A stretch of 64,000 bases of DNA, from assembly GCA_017444825.1 (NCBI GenBank), contig JAFSVU010000008.1, positions 62,001-126,000 of the forward strand, read 5' to 3'. This DNA is from Clostridia bacterium (lineage in GTDB: Bacteria > Bacillota > Clostridia > UBA1212). The notes under the pieces were generated by a model. That model worked only from the letters and a program-made list of their open reading frames with translations, was not told the origin of the DNA and searched no databases. Below are positions 26,242 to 35,187 of this stretch, piece after piece. Position 1 is the first letter of the stretch. Each line of letters starts with the position of its first letter. The position numbers and the translations under genes were made by a program.

Positions 26242-27867
26242 TCAGCCGGTGATCTGCTGCTCAACGAGTCTTCCGCCGCAGTAGATCTCACGAAGCTTCG
26301 GCTTCTCTATTTTACCGGTTGGATTTCTCGGTACTGTCGCAAAAATGACTTTTTTCGGACGCTTATACCTGGGCATGCCTTCGCAGAAGAGATTGATCTC
26401 ATCCTCAGTGCATGTGACGCCCGGTTTAAGCTCAATAATAGCAGCGGCGATCTCGCCCAGTCTTTTATCGGGAAGACCTATAACCGCAACATCCTTGATC
26501 TTATCGAAAGCTCTGAGATAGTCTTCTATCTGCACGGGATAGAGATTCTCTCCGCCGCTTATTATTACGTCTTTTTTTCTGTCTACAAGATAAATGAAGC
26601 CTTCATCGTCGAGTTTAGCCATATCGCCGGTATAGAGCCAGTCTCCCTTGAGCACTTCATTCGTCGCCTCAGGATTCTTGTAATAGCATTTCATGACGCC
26701 GGGTCCCTTCACAATGAGTTCTCCGACTTCATCTTTTCCGACTTCGGTTCCGTCAGGTCTTACAACCTTGGTTTCCCAAAGATAGCCTGCCTTGCCAATG
26801 GCACCGACCTTTCTCACGTTCTCAACGCCAAGATGAACACAACCCGGTCCTATGGACTCGGAAAGGCCGTAATTGGTGTCGTATTGATGATTGGGGAATA
26901 CTTTCAGCCAGCGCTGGATCAAAGAAGGCGGCACAGGCTGAGCGCCAACGTGCATAAGTCTCCATTGGTCAAGCTTGTAATCCTCAAGGTTTATCTCGCC
27001 TCTCTCGATGGTATCCAGAATATCCTGGACCCACGGAACGAGAAGCCAGACGATGGTAGCGCCCTCATCGGATGCGGTTTTAAGTATCCACTCGGGTTTT
27101 ACGCCTTTGAGAAGAACTGCTTTGCCGCCGGTCATAAGACTTCCGAACCAGTGCATCTTCGCGCCCGTATGATAAAGAGGAGGAATGCAGAGGAAAACAT
27201 CGTCCTTGGTCTGCCCGTGATGATTCTGCTCGGTCCTGCAAGATGAGAGCAGCGCTCTATGGGTGTGGAGTATTGCTTTCGGGAAGCCGGTAGTACCCGA
27301 AGAAAAGTAAATGGCAGCATAATCATCCTCGTTCAGATCAACCGCAGGTGCAAAAGATGAGCAATACTGGACCATCTTCTGGAAATCATCCGCAAATTCC
27401 GGAACGTCGCTGCCTACATAAAAGAAATTCTTAACATAACTGAGATCATCGAGTATGGCCGTTACACGTCCCACGAACTCGGGTCCGAAAACAAGATTCG
27501 TGGAGTCGGAAAGGTCCATACAGTAACTGATCTCCTCAGCTGTATAACGGTAATTCATCGGAACCGCCAATGCGCCCGTCTTCAGAATTCCGAAATACAC
27601 AGGAAGCCAGTCAAGACAGTTCATAAGCAGGATCGCCACCTTATCGCCCTTCTTGATGCCTCTTGTGAGAAGCAGATTGGCAAACCTGTTGGCCTTTCTG
27701 TCAAACTCCCGCCAGGTAATACTTTGTCTGTATTTTGCTCCCGGGCTTGATTCGATCAGTCCGAACTCCCGCCAGCTCTTTGGCATAGCCAGCGGATTGA
27801 TCTCGACCAGAGCAACGTCATCAGGGTAAAGCTTGGAATTTCTCTCCAAAAAATCCGTTATAACCAT
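26242..27867 (-). CDS. Acyl-CoA synthetase/ligase, AMP-forming
   Basis: A 541-residue complete ANL-superfamily enzyme. The P-loop is YFSSGTTGFPKA, then NYGLSESIG, YTGDMAKLDDEGF and VDRKKDVIISGGENLYPVQIE, and the catalytic lysine motif NPTGKIEK is near the C terminus. It is closest in form to fatty-acyl or aryl-CoA ligases; the substrate is open. ATG 27867 has GGAGG six bases upstream; earlier in-frame starts lack one. It is the second CoA ligase in the window (the other is at 1-1546). Confidence 0.92.
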   Translation of the reverse strand: MVITDFLERNSKLYPDDVALVEINPLAMPKSWREFGLIESSPGAKYRQSITWREFDRKANRFANLLLTRGIKKGDKVAILLMNCLDWLPVYFGILKTGALAVPMNYRYTAEEISYCMDLSDSTNLVFGPEFVGRVTAILDDLSYVKNFFYVGSDVPEFADDFQKMVQYCSSFAPAVDLNEDDYAAIYFSSGTTGFPKAILHTHRALLSSCRTEQNHHGQTKDDVFLCIPPLYHTGAKMHWFGSLMTGGKAVLLKGVKPEWILKTASDEGATIVWLLVPWVQDILDTIERGEINLEDYKLDQWRLMHVGAQPVPPSLIQRWLKVFPNHQYDTNYGLSESIGPGCVHLGVENVRKVGAIGKAGYLWETKVVRPDGTEVGKDEVGELIVKGPGVMKCYYKNPEATNEVLKGDWLYTGDMAKLDDEGFIYLVDRKKDVIISGGENLYPVQIEDYLRAFDKIKDVAVIGLPDKRLGEIAAAIIELKPGVTCTEDEINLFCEGMPRYKRPKKVIFATVPRNPTGKIEKPKLREIYCGGRLVEQQITG

Positions 27868-27957
27868 AAACATCCTCCAAGTTGGTTCAAAAGAATACAA
27901 ACCGCGAGCAAAAATGATCAAGATTTCGGGAATACACATGCTGCGGTCCGAAAATTC

Positions 27958-27986
27958 ATTTTATTTTAATAACGCCTTTGTGTCAA
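27958..27986 (-). promoter_or_regulatory. Promoter for acyl-CoA ligase-phosphatase-acyltransferase unit
   Basis: Minus strand: -35 TTGACA at 27986-27981, 17-base spacer, -10 TAAAAT at 27963-27958. Confidence 0.75.
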
Positions 27987-28005
27987 GATTTTTATGGTTT
28001 TGCCG

Positions 28006-28034
28006 TTGACAAGGGAGACCTGATAAAATAAACT
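28006..28034 (+). promoter_or_regulatory. Promoter for DUF4186 gene
   Basis: -35 TTGACA (28006-28011), 17-base spacer, -10 TAAACT (28029-28034), divergent from the acyl-CoA ligase promoter. Confidence 0.6.
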
Positions 28035-28070
28035 GTCCCGTGTGCTGTAGCACTGTCTGGAGATGATTTT

Positions 28071-28439
28071 TTGGAGATCATGACAACAACGGATATGCTT
28101 GAGAAACTGAACAGATCTAAATTTCGTTCATCCTTTCATCTCGATGCGGATGATGTCTCTTACTGTCTCGAAAAAGGCTCCGAAACAATAAAAAAACATG
28201 CGCGTGATTTCATAACTCAAAAGATAAAGCCTGCTTACCCGTCTAATGACGGCAGTCAGACACCCGTTAAAGGTCATCCGGTTTTTAAAGCCATGCACGC
28301 ATGCGCGTGCTGCTGCAGAGGTTGTCTTAACAAATGGTACAATGTACCGAAGGGGGTTGAGTTAAGCGACTCCGACTGCGATAAGATCGTGTTCCTCCTG
28401 ATGGCATGGATCAGCAGGGAAGTAAACAGAGGCCGCTGA
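28071..28439 (+). CDS. DUF4186 family protein
   Basis: A 122-residue (or 119, from ATG 28080) small cytoplasmic protein. It has the DUF4186 signature segments SKFRSSFHLDADD, QTPVKGHPVFKAMHA and a cysteine cluster CACCCRGCLNKWY that may bind metal. The function is unknown. The TTG at 28071 has GGAG eight bases upstream; ATG 28080 has GGAG only three bases away, so the start is uncertain. Convergent with the tad operon, five bases apart. Confidence 0.85.
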   Translation: MEIMTTTDMLEKLNRSKFRSSFHLDADDVSYCLEKGSETIKKHARDFITQKIKPAYPSNDGSQTPVKGHPVFKAMHACACCCRGCLNKWYNVPKGVELSDSDCDKIVFLLMAWISREVNRGR

Positions 28440-28444
28440 TCATC

Positions 28445-28930
28445 TCACTCCATGAGAACATTTACATACCTGCTCTTTACGGTTATCGGGATCTCAATAT
28501 CAAAGCTCAACAATTCTCCGATCCTTAGCGGAACCTTCACTGTATAGTCTGCCCTTAGTCGCAAAACGTTTTCAGTTTCAAAAGAGATCTCAGTATCCTC
28601 TACCGACCAGATCACAGAGCCGTTCTTATCCATCTTGACAATATTTCCGCTCTCACCTGCCGCGCCTGTCTCGATAATAAAACGTTCCTCAAACAGAGTC
28701 CCTTCAATAGACATAGCCCTGTTATGTCCCTGTTTTATCGAGTCATAGATTATCGTTGCATTTTCTATCACGCAACTGTCAAGCGCCCTTTTTGAACTTT
28801 CGTATATGACCCTAAGCGCACCCAAAGCTTCAGAAAAGGTGAGTACCAAAGCAAATATTGCTGTAGCAAAGAACAGACATACTGCAGTCGATACGTAGCC
28901 TGAACCTTTTTCATTTTTCAAGATCGTCAT
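28445..28930 (-). CDS. Minor pseudopilin-like protein (tad cluster)
   Basis: A 161-residue protein with N-terminal motif KGSGYVSTAV and one hydrophobic helix (about residues 13-38), then a beta-rich extracellular part. It resembles the short TadE/TadF-like minor pilins of Gram-positive tad loci. The G-Y after the basic stretch is shared with the two other pilin-like proteins of this cluster (28948 and 34873). It is the last gene of the main tad operon. Confidence 0.68.
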   Translation of the reverse strand: MTILKNEKGSGYVSTAVCLFFATAIFALVLTFSEALGALRVIYESSKRALDSCVIENATIIYDSIKQGHNRAMSIEGTLFEERFIIETGAAGESGNIVKMDKNGSVIWSVEDTEISFETENVLRLRADYTVKVPLRIGELLSFDIEIPITVKSRYVNVLME

Positions 28931-28947
28931 AACGCACCTCGCTAAAG

Positions 28948-29355
28948 CTACTTCCAGTACTGTTCCGAAAGCCCGCTTTTTACAGAAGTGATTACGAGGG
29001 GACTTTCAAACACGCCAAAGAGCTTATCCTCCTTTTCAAGACACAATTCAATGCGTATCATTTCCCCCAGTTGTACAGTATTTTGTTCTTCATCAAAGTA
29101 TTCCGTTCCTTCAAAACTGCAGGACGGATATATGCCAAGCTGCTCGCACAGACTCTCATATCTTTCTTCAACAGGGCCTGATGTCTTACCGAACACCGCA
29201 GCCGCCTCGATCATCTCCTGAGCAAAAAAGTCAAGCTTTTGCCTGTCTATAAAGTATTCAAATACGCCAAGGCAGAAGACAATAAAAAAAGCAGCCACCA
29301 TCACAAATACCGCAACTTCTAAATACCCCTCTCCCCTGCTGTTTTTTAAAATCAC
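28948..29355 (-). CDS. Minor pseudopilin-like protein (DUF4320-like)
   Basis: A 135-residue protein with N-terminal SRGEGYLEVAV and a hydrophobic helix to about residue 32, then a small domain with two cysteines (CEQLGIYPSC). It looks like the DUF4320 proteins found beside tad genes; the family call is tentative. The start is 14 bases after the TadC gene and the next gene follows after 17. Confidence 0.66.
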   Translation of the reverse strand: MILKNSRGEGYLEVAVFVMVAAFFIVFCLGVFEYFIDRQKLDFFAQEMIEAAAVFGKTSGPVEERYESLCEQLGIYPSCSFEGTEYFDEEQNTVQLGEMIRIELCLEKEDKLFGVFESPLVITSVKSGLSEQYWK

Positions 29356-29369
29356 TTCCTGTCACCCCC

Positions 29370-30239
29370 TTAAATAAAAGCCGAAAGGCTGGAGATCAGA
29401 ACCGTACCCAAAACTACCAGGTATATAAGCATAAAGCAAAACATAAGAGCCATTGAAAGTCTCCTGACTTTTGACGGAACCTTCAGAGCTTTTTGTCTGA
29501 GAAGCTGTTTCCGGTAGTCAGAGAACTTGACCTCAAGCGACTTCCAATATTCACCCGTCTCATCTCCCCTGATAATACTGATCAGCCCTCTTGTCACGTC
29601 TGACAGCATTGAAGAACACACCCTTGACTCAAGTCTTGTAAGAGCTGTCTCATAGTTCCCGGATCTCATATCTGCCTCCGTAACTGTTAGTTCCTTTGCA
29701 AAGCTCCCTCCTGAGTATTCCGAGTAAGAACGTATAATGTAAAGAACGTCTCTGCTGTGTTTTAGGATCTTGGATATGTGATTCACAAAGCCCGGAAGAT
29801 CAGCCTCTATTTCCAATCTTCTTTTGTTAACAATATTGTACGGCTTCTGAAAAGACGCTTCATATACAACGTACGCCGTCGCCAATATGAGAGGTACAGC
29901 AAGGGGAAATAAAAAAGCCATTGGAATCGCCAAAACTGCTACAAGATACGCTTTTATCAAACAGTTTGATACGAACACTTCCGCCTCAATCCCGGCCCCG
30001 GCAGAACTCAGCACTTCATTAAGTGTCTCTTTTCTGTAGGATGCAAGTCTTATTCTTTTTGAAAGCTTTTCAGCCAGGAACTCAAGCCTTACGTCAAGTT
30101 TGCTCTTGTTCCACGCAGCGATCCTTCTGCTTAATCTGTTCTGAACCCTTATTATTCTTCCTCCCGGAAGGTCGAATATGCTTGTAAAAACCATAAACAG
30201 TCCCACAGCAAGGAAAAACCCTGCTACAAAGTAAAACAT
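29370..30239 (-). CDS. tadC: TadC-like inner-membrane platform protein (T2SS F domain)
   Basis: A 289-residue membrane protein. Hydrophobic helices lie at the N terminus, near residues 95-130 and at the C terminus (about 262-289). The cytoplasmic middle region (LPGFVNHISKILKHSRDVLYI, LTRLESRVCSSMLSDVTRGLI) fits the type II secretion F domain. With TadB it forms the platform over which the TadA ATPase works. Seven bases separate it from the preceding tadB gene. Confidence 0.85.
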   Translation of the reverse strand: MFYFVAGFFLAVGLFMVFTSIFDLPGGRIIRVQNRLSRRIAAWNKSKLDVRLEFLAEKLSKRIRLASYRKETLNEVLSSAGAGIEAEVFVSNCLIKAYLVAVLAIPMAFLFPLAVPLILATAYVVYEASFQKPYNIVNKRRLEIEADLPGFVNHISKILKHSRDVLYIIRSYSEYSGGSFAKELTVTEADMRSGNYETALTRLESRVCSSMLSDVTRGLISIIRGDETGEYWKSLEVKFSDYRKQLLRQKALKVPSKVRRLSMALMFCFMLIYLVVLGTVLISSLSAFI

Positions 30240-30246
30240 GCGTTCT

Positions 30247-31182
30247 TCACCTCCCGCCGTACTCGATAGGTCTTGTATATTTCATCATGTAAAGCCCTGT
30301 GATCAATATCACCGAAAACACAACAGCGATTGCAACCTTTCCGGGGATCGTACTGACAAGCGCTTCGTACCAGCTCCTGTTTATGATCCGGAGGAACGGA
30401 ATGTTTGCAAGAGTCATTGCCGCCATTATGAAATATTCTTTTCTGGGCTCCTGAACTATAGTTTTCAGCTCATTGTTTATAAGTCTTATATCCGTGTATT
30501 TTGAGACGGTCGAAAGCAGAGTGTCTTTGAGGCTTCTGTCCTCAAGGCATGCTCTGATGCCGTCGCACCACTCGCGGAAGACCGCATTATCAACCTTTCC
30601 TCTAAGGTTCATCAGTGCGGCATCAATGTCGGGCGTGATCAAGGTGACGTCTTTAATAAATCCTTCAAACACGCTTCTGATCGGCTGTTTCATAACTGGT
30701 ATGTTTTCTCTAACAGAGCCCACAAAGTCTTCCGTTCTGATATACGAATTGGTTATTATCGAAAGCGTGGTCTCAAGCTGGTCTTTAACTCTCCTGTCGT
30801 ATTCCGCCGAATATCGCCCGATGATGACAAAAGGAATCGCAGCGGATACGATCGCCATGACAGGAGATAAAAACAGATTCCCGAAAAAAGCCGGTACGAG
30901 CAGCCCCGCTGCAAACAGAACTGCAGACAGCCTGACCGATACCCCAAACAATTGACCCTTCCCGATCTTATCCAATGCGGTTTTAAGCGCCAGGAGCTCG
31001 CTTATGATATAATTCGGTTTCTTACCTCTCGCGGCTTTAATATCACCGGCAAGAGTCTTCTTTTCAAGGCGTCTGTCTATCTCTTTTTCAAGTGATTCTC
31101 CGATATTAAAGCCAAAAACTTTCAAAAGACCTATCGATACAAAAGCAAAGACCGATAAATAGATCACAGTCCGGATTTCCAT
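30247..31182 (-). CDS. tadB: TadB-like inner-membrane platform protein (T2SS F domain)
   Basis: A 311-residue membrane protein with an N-terminal helix, a helix pair near residues 85-125 and two C-terminal helices. The cytoplasmic domain (KDQLETTLSIITNSYIRTEDFVG, ACLEDRSLKDTL) fits the F domain of tad and type II secretion systems. Located directly between the ATPase gene and tadC, as usual for the locus. Confidence 0.85.
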   Translation of the reverse strand: MEIRTVIYLSVFAFVSIGLLKVFGFNIGESLEKEIDRRLEKKTLAGDIKAARGKKPNYIISELLALKTALDKIGKGQLFGVSVRLSAVLFAAGLLVPAFFGNLFLSPVMAIVSAAIPFVIIGRYSAEYDRRVKDQLETTLSIITNSYIRTEDFVGSVRENIPVMKQPIRSVFEGFIKDVTLITPDIDAALMNLRGKVDNAVFREWCDGIRACLEDRSLKDTLLSTVSKYTDIRLINNELKTIVQEPRKEYFIMAAMTLANIPFLRIINRSWYEALVSTIPGKVAIAVVFSVILITGLYMMKYTRPIEYGGR

Positions 31183-31195
31183 TCAGTTCGCCTCC

Positions 31196-32494
31196 TTAAT
31201 TTAAAAATCTGTTTAAAACCGACCTTGGGATGCCAAATTGTACAAGCCTTTTCTGCAGTGAGCCCGAGAGAATGTTTTTCTTTTGGAAAGACCCCTCCGT
31301 AATAAGTTTACCGTCTTTCACATAGGAATTTTCAATGTCAAACGAGTAGATCGTCGCATATGATCGCTCTCCGGTCGAGGGATCTACGCCACATTCCGTG
31401 ATGTCCATTATCTTTCTTTCGTTGTTTTCAAGCTTGTGTGTATAAACAACGACCGGAAAGGCCTGAGCCGCCTGGGAAAGCGACGTTCTGAAATCTATTG
31501 CAAACTTCTTTTGGCAAAGCAGTGCTATTCTTGTATGACAAAGCTCGCCCGCGCCGGAATGGACGGTTGAAATGACCGTGTGTCCGGTAAGACTTGCCTC
31601 TACTGCTGAATAACATTCCGAATCCCGCATTTCGCCGACACAGATCACATCGGGGTCAAACCGAAGAGCCGCAACAAGAAGATCCTCCTGGGTAATATCG
31701 TAAGCCTCATTGTCGGACGGCCTGGAAAGGGAATGCACCACGTTATTTACGATCCTTCCATCATTCCTTCTTATCAGTGACAGTTCACGTGAGCCTGATT
31801 CGATCGTAAATATCCTTTTGCTGTCCGGCAGGCTTTCAAGCACCGCATTAAGCAACGTTGTCTTTCCGCTGGATGTTGCCCCTGAAATCACGAAAGGAAC
31901 GCCGTAACGTGCGCATACGCATAAAAAATCCAGCATTTCCTCAGTGGCAAAGCCGCTTTCCAAAAGCTGCCTGACCTTTATGCTCGCCGGCCTTAAAATT
32001 CTGATAGAAACAGCTATTCCCCTTTCATCATCAACTACCGGAGACTTGAGAGCCGTTATCCTGGTGTTCCCGGGAAGGTGCCCCTGGGCTACAGGGGTTG
32101 CCGAATCGATGACCATTCCGCTGTGGCTGAGCAGCCTCTTTACAATATCGATCGCATGCTGTTTCCCCAGGAAAGCTTTTTCCAGTTTTACTACACTGCC
32201 GTCACGCTTTGTTACGGCAATGTCATCCCAGCCGTTTATATTTATCTCTTCAAGATCATCCGAAGAAAGAAGCGGCGTCAATATACTGTACCCTGACATT
32301 TCATTAACCATGGCATCCGCCAATTCCTGTAAGGAGTACCCGTCAGCTGCAATATCGGCGTCCCTCAGGTATTTTTCGACATACGATCTCAAATACTTTC
32401 CTGCAGACCGGTCAACGAGAGCTTGTGAATAGTATTTCGATATATATTCCTGTGTAAGCCTGAGTATTTCCGCATATTCATAGAAAGTGCTCAT
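31196..32494 (-). CDS. tadA: TadA/CpaF secretion ATPase
   Basis: A 432-residue hexameric motor ATPase of the tad (type IVc) pilus. Walker A GATSSGKTT is near residue 205, Walker B with PDVICVGEMRDSE, then HTVISTVHSG (His box). The N-terminal part carries the usual CpaF region (EEININGWDDIAVTKRDG). Powers pilin assembly through TadB/TadC. Its start overlaps the tadZ stop by four bases (ATGA). Confidence 0.95.
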   Translation of the reverse strand: MSTFYEYAEILRLTQEYISKYYSQALVDRSAGKYLRSYVEKYLRDADIAADGYSLQELADAMVNEMSGYSILTPLLSSDDLEEININGWDDIAVTKRDGSVVKLEKAFLGKQHAIDIVKRLLSHSGMVIDSATPVAQGHLPGNTRITALKSPVVDDERGIAVSIRILRPASIKVRQLLESGFATEEMLDFLCVCARYGVPFVISGATSSGKTTLLNAVLESLPDSKRIFTIESGSRELSLIRRNDGRIVNNVVHSLSRPSDNEAYDITQEDLLVAALRFDPDVICVGEMRDSECYSAVEASLTGHTVISTVHSGAGELCHTRIALLCQKKFAIDFRTSLSQAAQAFPVVVYTHKLENNERKIMDITECGVDPSTGERSYATIYSFDIENSYVKDGKLITEGSFQKKNILSGSLQKRLVQFGIPRSVLNRFLN

Positions 32495-33324
32495 AACGCC
32501 TCACTGTCCTGACTCATATCGTAATTAAAATCGTATGCGATCTCATTTTTGCGCCTGAATACACCGCTGTAAACAGGCCCTTCGTTAAAATTTATCATTT
32601 CGACAGCCTCCCCGAGGGATCTGGCATATTCTTTGCATCTGATCTTCGTAAAGACCTTTCCTTCAGAATACTTTTTATTTGCAAACTCATCGTAGGGAAC
32701 CTCAAGGACCACGTCGCCTCTCGTTCTTTTGAAATTCTCGCTCGGAAGAGCGGGCCCCGGAGTTTTATGGTTGACCACAGTTATGAAATTAACTTTGAAA
32801 ACGTTTAAACGGTCAAAGTATGACATTACCGAACTGTTCCAGGAAATTGATTTGAGGTCAGGATTGACTACGCTGAAAAGAATATCCGACATTTCAAATA
32901 AAGCGTCTGAAAACGCACTTTTTATGTCAGGATCGCAATCGACTATCACATAATCAACGATCTGCCGAAGCTCATTAAGAAACTGCTTTATTTTGTCAGT
33001 CTCAAACTCCGGGTAAGAATACACATTCTCACCATCAATAAACCCCATCACGCCGAAATTGGTCATTCCCGAAACAGGAATCATGTTCTTCAATATGTCA
33101 GTCTTTGTTATGACCGGTTTGGATAGAGCGGCTCCGAGAGAACGCATTTCACTCTTCTTCATTTCCGGAAACATATACGAAAGCACCGGTACTACCTGAC
33201 TTGCGAATACCACAGCAACACGTTTTTCCTCTTTATAAAATCTGTAGAGCGATTGAGCAAGATTTGCGGCAAACGAGGTTTTACCGGATCCGCTACTGCC
33301 CCACACAGCAATTAGTTTTTTCAT
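32491..33324 (-). CDS. tadZ: TadZ/CpaE-like ParA-family ATPase
   Basis: A 277-residue P-loop protein of the MinD/ParA type, which in tad systems places the machine in the cell. The P-loop is GSSGSGKTS (residues 9-17), and Walker B is YVIVDCDPD. The signature lysine of deviant Walker A motifs (KGGxGKT) is not seen; S11 sits there, so dimer-type ATP use may differ. The stretch FFAS-type receiver domain of Gram-negative TadZ is absent. Overlaps tadA by four bases. Confidence 0.85.
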   Translation of the reverse strand: MKKLIAVWGSSGSGKTSFAANLAQSLYRFYKEEKRVAVVFASQVVPVLSYMFPEMKKSEMRSLGAALSKPVITKTDILKNMIPVSGMTNFGVMGFIDGENVYSYPEFETDKIKQFLNELRQIVDYVIVDCDPDIKSAFSDALFEMSDILFSVVNPDLKSISWNSSVMSYFDRLNVFKVNFITVVNHKTPGPALPSENFKRTRGDVVLEVPYDEFANKKYSEGKVFTKIRCKEYARSLGEAVEMINFNEGPVYSGVFRRKNEIAYDFNYDMSQDSEAL

Positions 33325-33360
33325 TTTTACCCACTTCTCCGATATCAGAATCGACTAAGA

Positions 33361-34110
33361 TCAGTATTTCACAGTATCCGTCTCTTCTCTGTTAAGAAAA
33401 TACCTGTCCTGTTCTTCAATAAAACTCTCCGCATACTCTTCTGACCCTCTGTACACAAGACAAATATGTATTTTCGCACTGTTCTCAAAGTCGACCAAAA
33501 GCGATGCCTGTATATCATTCACAAGCAGCGTAACTGTCGACGGAATTTTGTCGTATGAAGATGAATCCGATGCCAGATTCTCTTTGTCAACACCGTTTTT
33601 TGTTGTGGATGTGATCACTTTCACATAAGAAAGCTCTTCCGGTGTAAAGGATGCTTTGTCCTTGTAAATTATCAGTCTCACTATATCACCGCTTTCAAGC
33701 TTTCCCGAAAGGCCTGCGGCAAGGGACTCTATAGTCACGCTTACAGCATACTTATCACCGTTCAAACGCCTGAACAGACTGTCCGCACTCATGGCTTCAG
33801 TCGATAATTTTGATTCAAATATATAATCTTCTTTTTTTATATCGGTCGCAGCGTATTTTCCTACCACACGACTGATATCCGTAACACAGTTCTGCGGCAG
33901 TCCGGTCTTACCAACTTCAACTAAAGTGACGTCATCTGCGGTTATTATTCTGCCTTTGCCAATGTCATTGACCGCCCTGACGACACGGAGTTTGCTTCCG
34001 GAACTGTTCACGGTCAGCGGCAGTACCACAAAAGCGATAACCGCAGCAACGCCAATGCATAGAATTCCCAGCACAGTCCTGTTTTTTAAAAAACCAGTTA
34101 TTTTTTTCAT
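33361..34110 (-). CDS. cpaB: CpaB/RcpC-like SAF-domain protein
   Basis: A 249-residue protein with one N-terminal membrane helix (about residues 9-32), then a SAF domain (VVRAVNDIGKGRIITADDV) and a CpaB-type C-terminal region (VTIESLAAGLSGKLESGDIV). In Gram-negative bacteria it supports the secretin; in a cell with one membrane it is likely to act in the wall zone, which is inference. ATG 34110 has GAGG five to six bases upstream. Confidence 0.9.
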   Translation of the reverse strand: MKKITGFLKNRTVLGILCIGVAAVIAFVVLPLTVNSSGSKLRVVRAVNDIGKGRIITADDVTLVEVGKTGLPQNCVTDISRVVGKYAATDIKKEDYIFESKLSTEAMSADSLFRRLNGDKYAVSVTIESLAAGLSGKLESGDIVRLIIYKDKASFTPEELSYVKVITSTTKNGVDKENLASDSSSYDKIPSTVTLLVNDIQASLLVDFENSAKIHICLVYRGSEEYAESFIEEQDRYFLNREETDTVKY

Positions 34111-34123
34111 ATATACCTCTTCG

Positions 34124-34798
34124 TTAAATAACGAAAGCAAGCGTAAGCCCTATTGATATGAAAGGGAGCAGTGCGAACGGTTCTTTTGTTTTGTATACCC
34201 CTCTTTTTGAAAGAATAAGCATAGTTACAACACCTGTAATCAAACCGATAAAAAGCCCTGCCAAACCGTTCCAAAGGCCCAAAGAGATAAAGGCGGCAGA
34301 TGTGATCTTGATATCCGCGCCGCCGATACCTCCGCGCCTGATAATTAACACTATTACGCAAAACAGCACTAACACGATCAGTCCCGCAATGGCGCCCTTC
34401 GCTATACGAACAAGATCCGATCCTGCCAAACCGAGTATCGACAATTCGATCGACAGAAAATTCTCAGCCGTGTGTGACATTATGTCCGAAAGGGATGCAT
34501 ATGCAAGAATGCCCGTAAAAAGAATACCTTTCAAAGCTCTTACAGAAGGTCCGAACCTGATACCGATTACCAAAGACATAAGCAAAAAAGCAATGTATAC
34601 TGCAGCAAGCCAGCGTTTTTGCGTATGGATCGAATCCTTGATCTTTTTCTTTCTCAGAGAATGCAAAGCATAAAAAACTGACGCACACAGCACCGCGCTT
34701 ACAGCGACAAAAATAATGATCGTTATCGCATCTTGATTTTTCGACACTTCGGTATTTAAGTATTTATTCGATATAAGCAATGTAAAAACTCCGTTCAT
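34124..34798 (-). CDS. cpaA: Prepilin peptidase (A24 family, TadV/CpaA)
   Basis: A 224-residue membrane aspartyl protease that cuts prepilin leaders. About six hydrophobic helices; the catalytic aspartates are in YASLSDIMS and GGIGGADIK (GxGD-like with Ala). It should mature the Flp-like pilin and the minor pilins of both clusters. No clear ribosome site precedes ATG 34798; a TTG six codons later has GGAG eight bases upstream, so the start may be there. Confidence 0.88.
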   Translation of the reverse strand: MNGVFTLLISNKYLNTEVSKNQDAITIIIFVAVSAVLCASVFYALHSLRKKKIKDSIHTQKRWLAAVYIAFLLMSLVIGIRFGPSVRALKGILFTGILAYASLSDIMSHTAENFLSIELSILGLAGSDLVRIAKGAIAGLIVLVLFCVIVLIIRRGGIGGADIKITSAAFISLGLWNGLAGLFIGLITGVVTMLILSKRGVYKTKEPFALLPFISIGLTLAFVI

Positions 34799-34824
34799 GT
34801 TTCAGAAATCTTTTTATGGTGTTC

Positions 34825-34852
34825 GGAGGAAGGTCCGGCAACCCCTTCCTCC
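34825..34852 (-). terminator. Strong hairpin between pilin and peptidase genes
   Basis: Nine-base perfect stem GGAGGAAGG/CCTTCCTCC (34825-34833 with 34844-34852) with a 10-base loop, directly after the Flp-like pilin gene. There is no T run, so it is more likely an RNA stabiliser or partial terminator than a full stop. The stem also hides a GGAGG sequence. Confidence 0.55.
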
Positions 34853-34872
34853 TGTGCCGTTATTCAGCGTGA

Positions 34873-35097
34873 TCAGCCCGGGTCATAGGCAAAAAGACCT
34901 GTGATCTTTGATGTAAGTGTGGGATCCACAACACCTGTGTAGATGTAGTAAAGGGAAGTAAGAAGGACCGTTCCGATGACGACCGCGATAATTATTTTCA
35001 CCACGGTGTCTATGTAGCCTTCCGCTTTCTTGCTTTCAATATTGTTTTTGATCTTTAGAAAGAGTCCGTTTGCTGTTTTTTTGATTTTGTTGATCAT
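34873..35097 (-). CDS. Flp-like major pilin (DUF6133 type)
   Basis: A 74-residue small protein: basic N-terminal part, then AEGYIDTVVKIIIAVVIG and one hydrophobic helix, then a short tail. This form matches the DUF6133/Flp-like pilins of clostridial tad loci. Processing after the Gly of EGY is inferred; the usual Glu at +5 is missing. ATG 35097 has GGAGG five bases upstream, the best ribosome site in the operon. Flanked by gaps with hairpins on both sides, as expected for a highly expressed subunit. Confidence 0.8.
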   Translation of the reverse strand: MINKIKKTANGLFLKIKNNIESKKAEGYIDTVVKIIIAVVIGTVLLTSLYYIYTGVVDPTLTSKITGLFAYDPG

Positions 35098-35187
35098 AAT
35101 TTCCTCCATTTTAAAAATATAGTTTTCAGAATCGAATCTGTATTCTCACAGGAAGCTTTGCCGGAAGCTTCCGTTTTGAGCAATTAA
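35098..35187 (-). other. Gap ahead of pilin gene with inverted repeat
   Basis: This 90-base gap holds inverted repeat GGAAGC/GCTTCC (about 35152-35173), which could form a hairpin after the large secreted protein gene. A convincing promoter for the pilin was not found. Confidence 0.4.

Noticed and set aside
28071-28439. DUF4186 gene as part of the tad system
   Set aside because: Opposite strand, own promoter, and known from unrelated settings.
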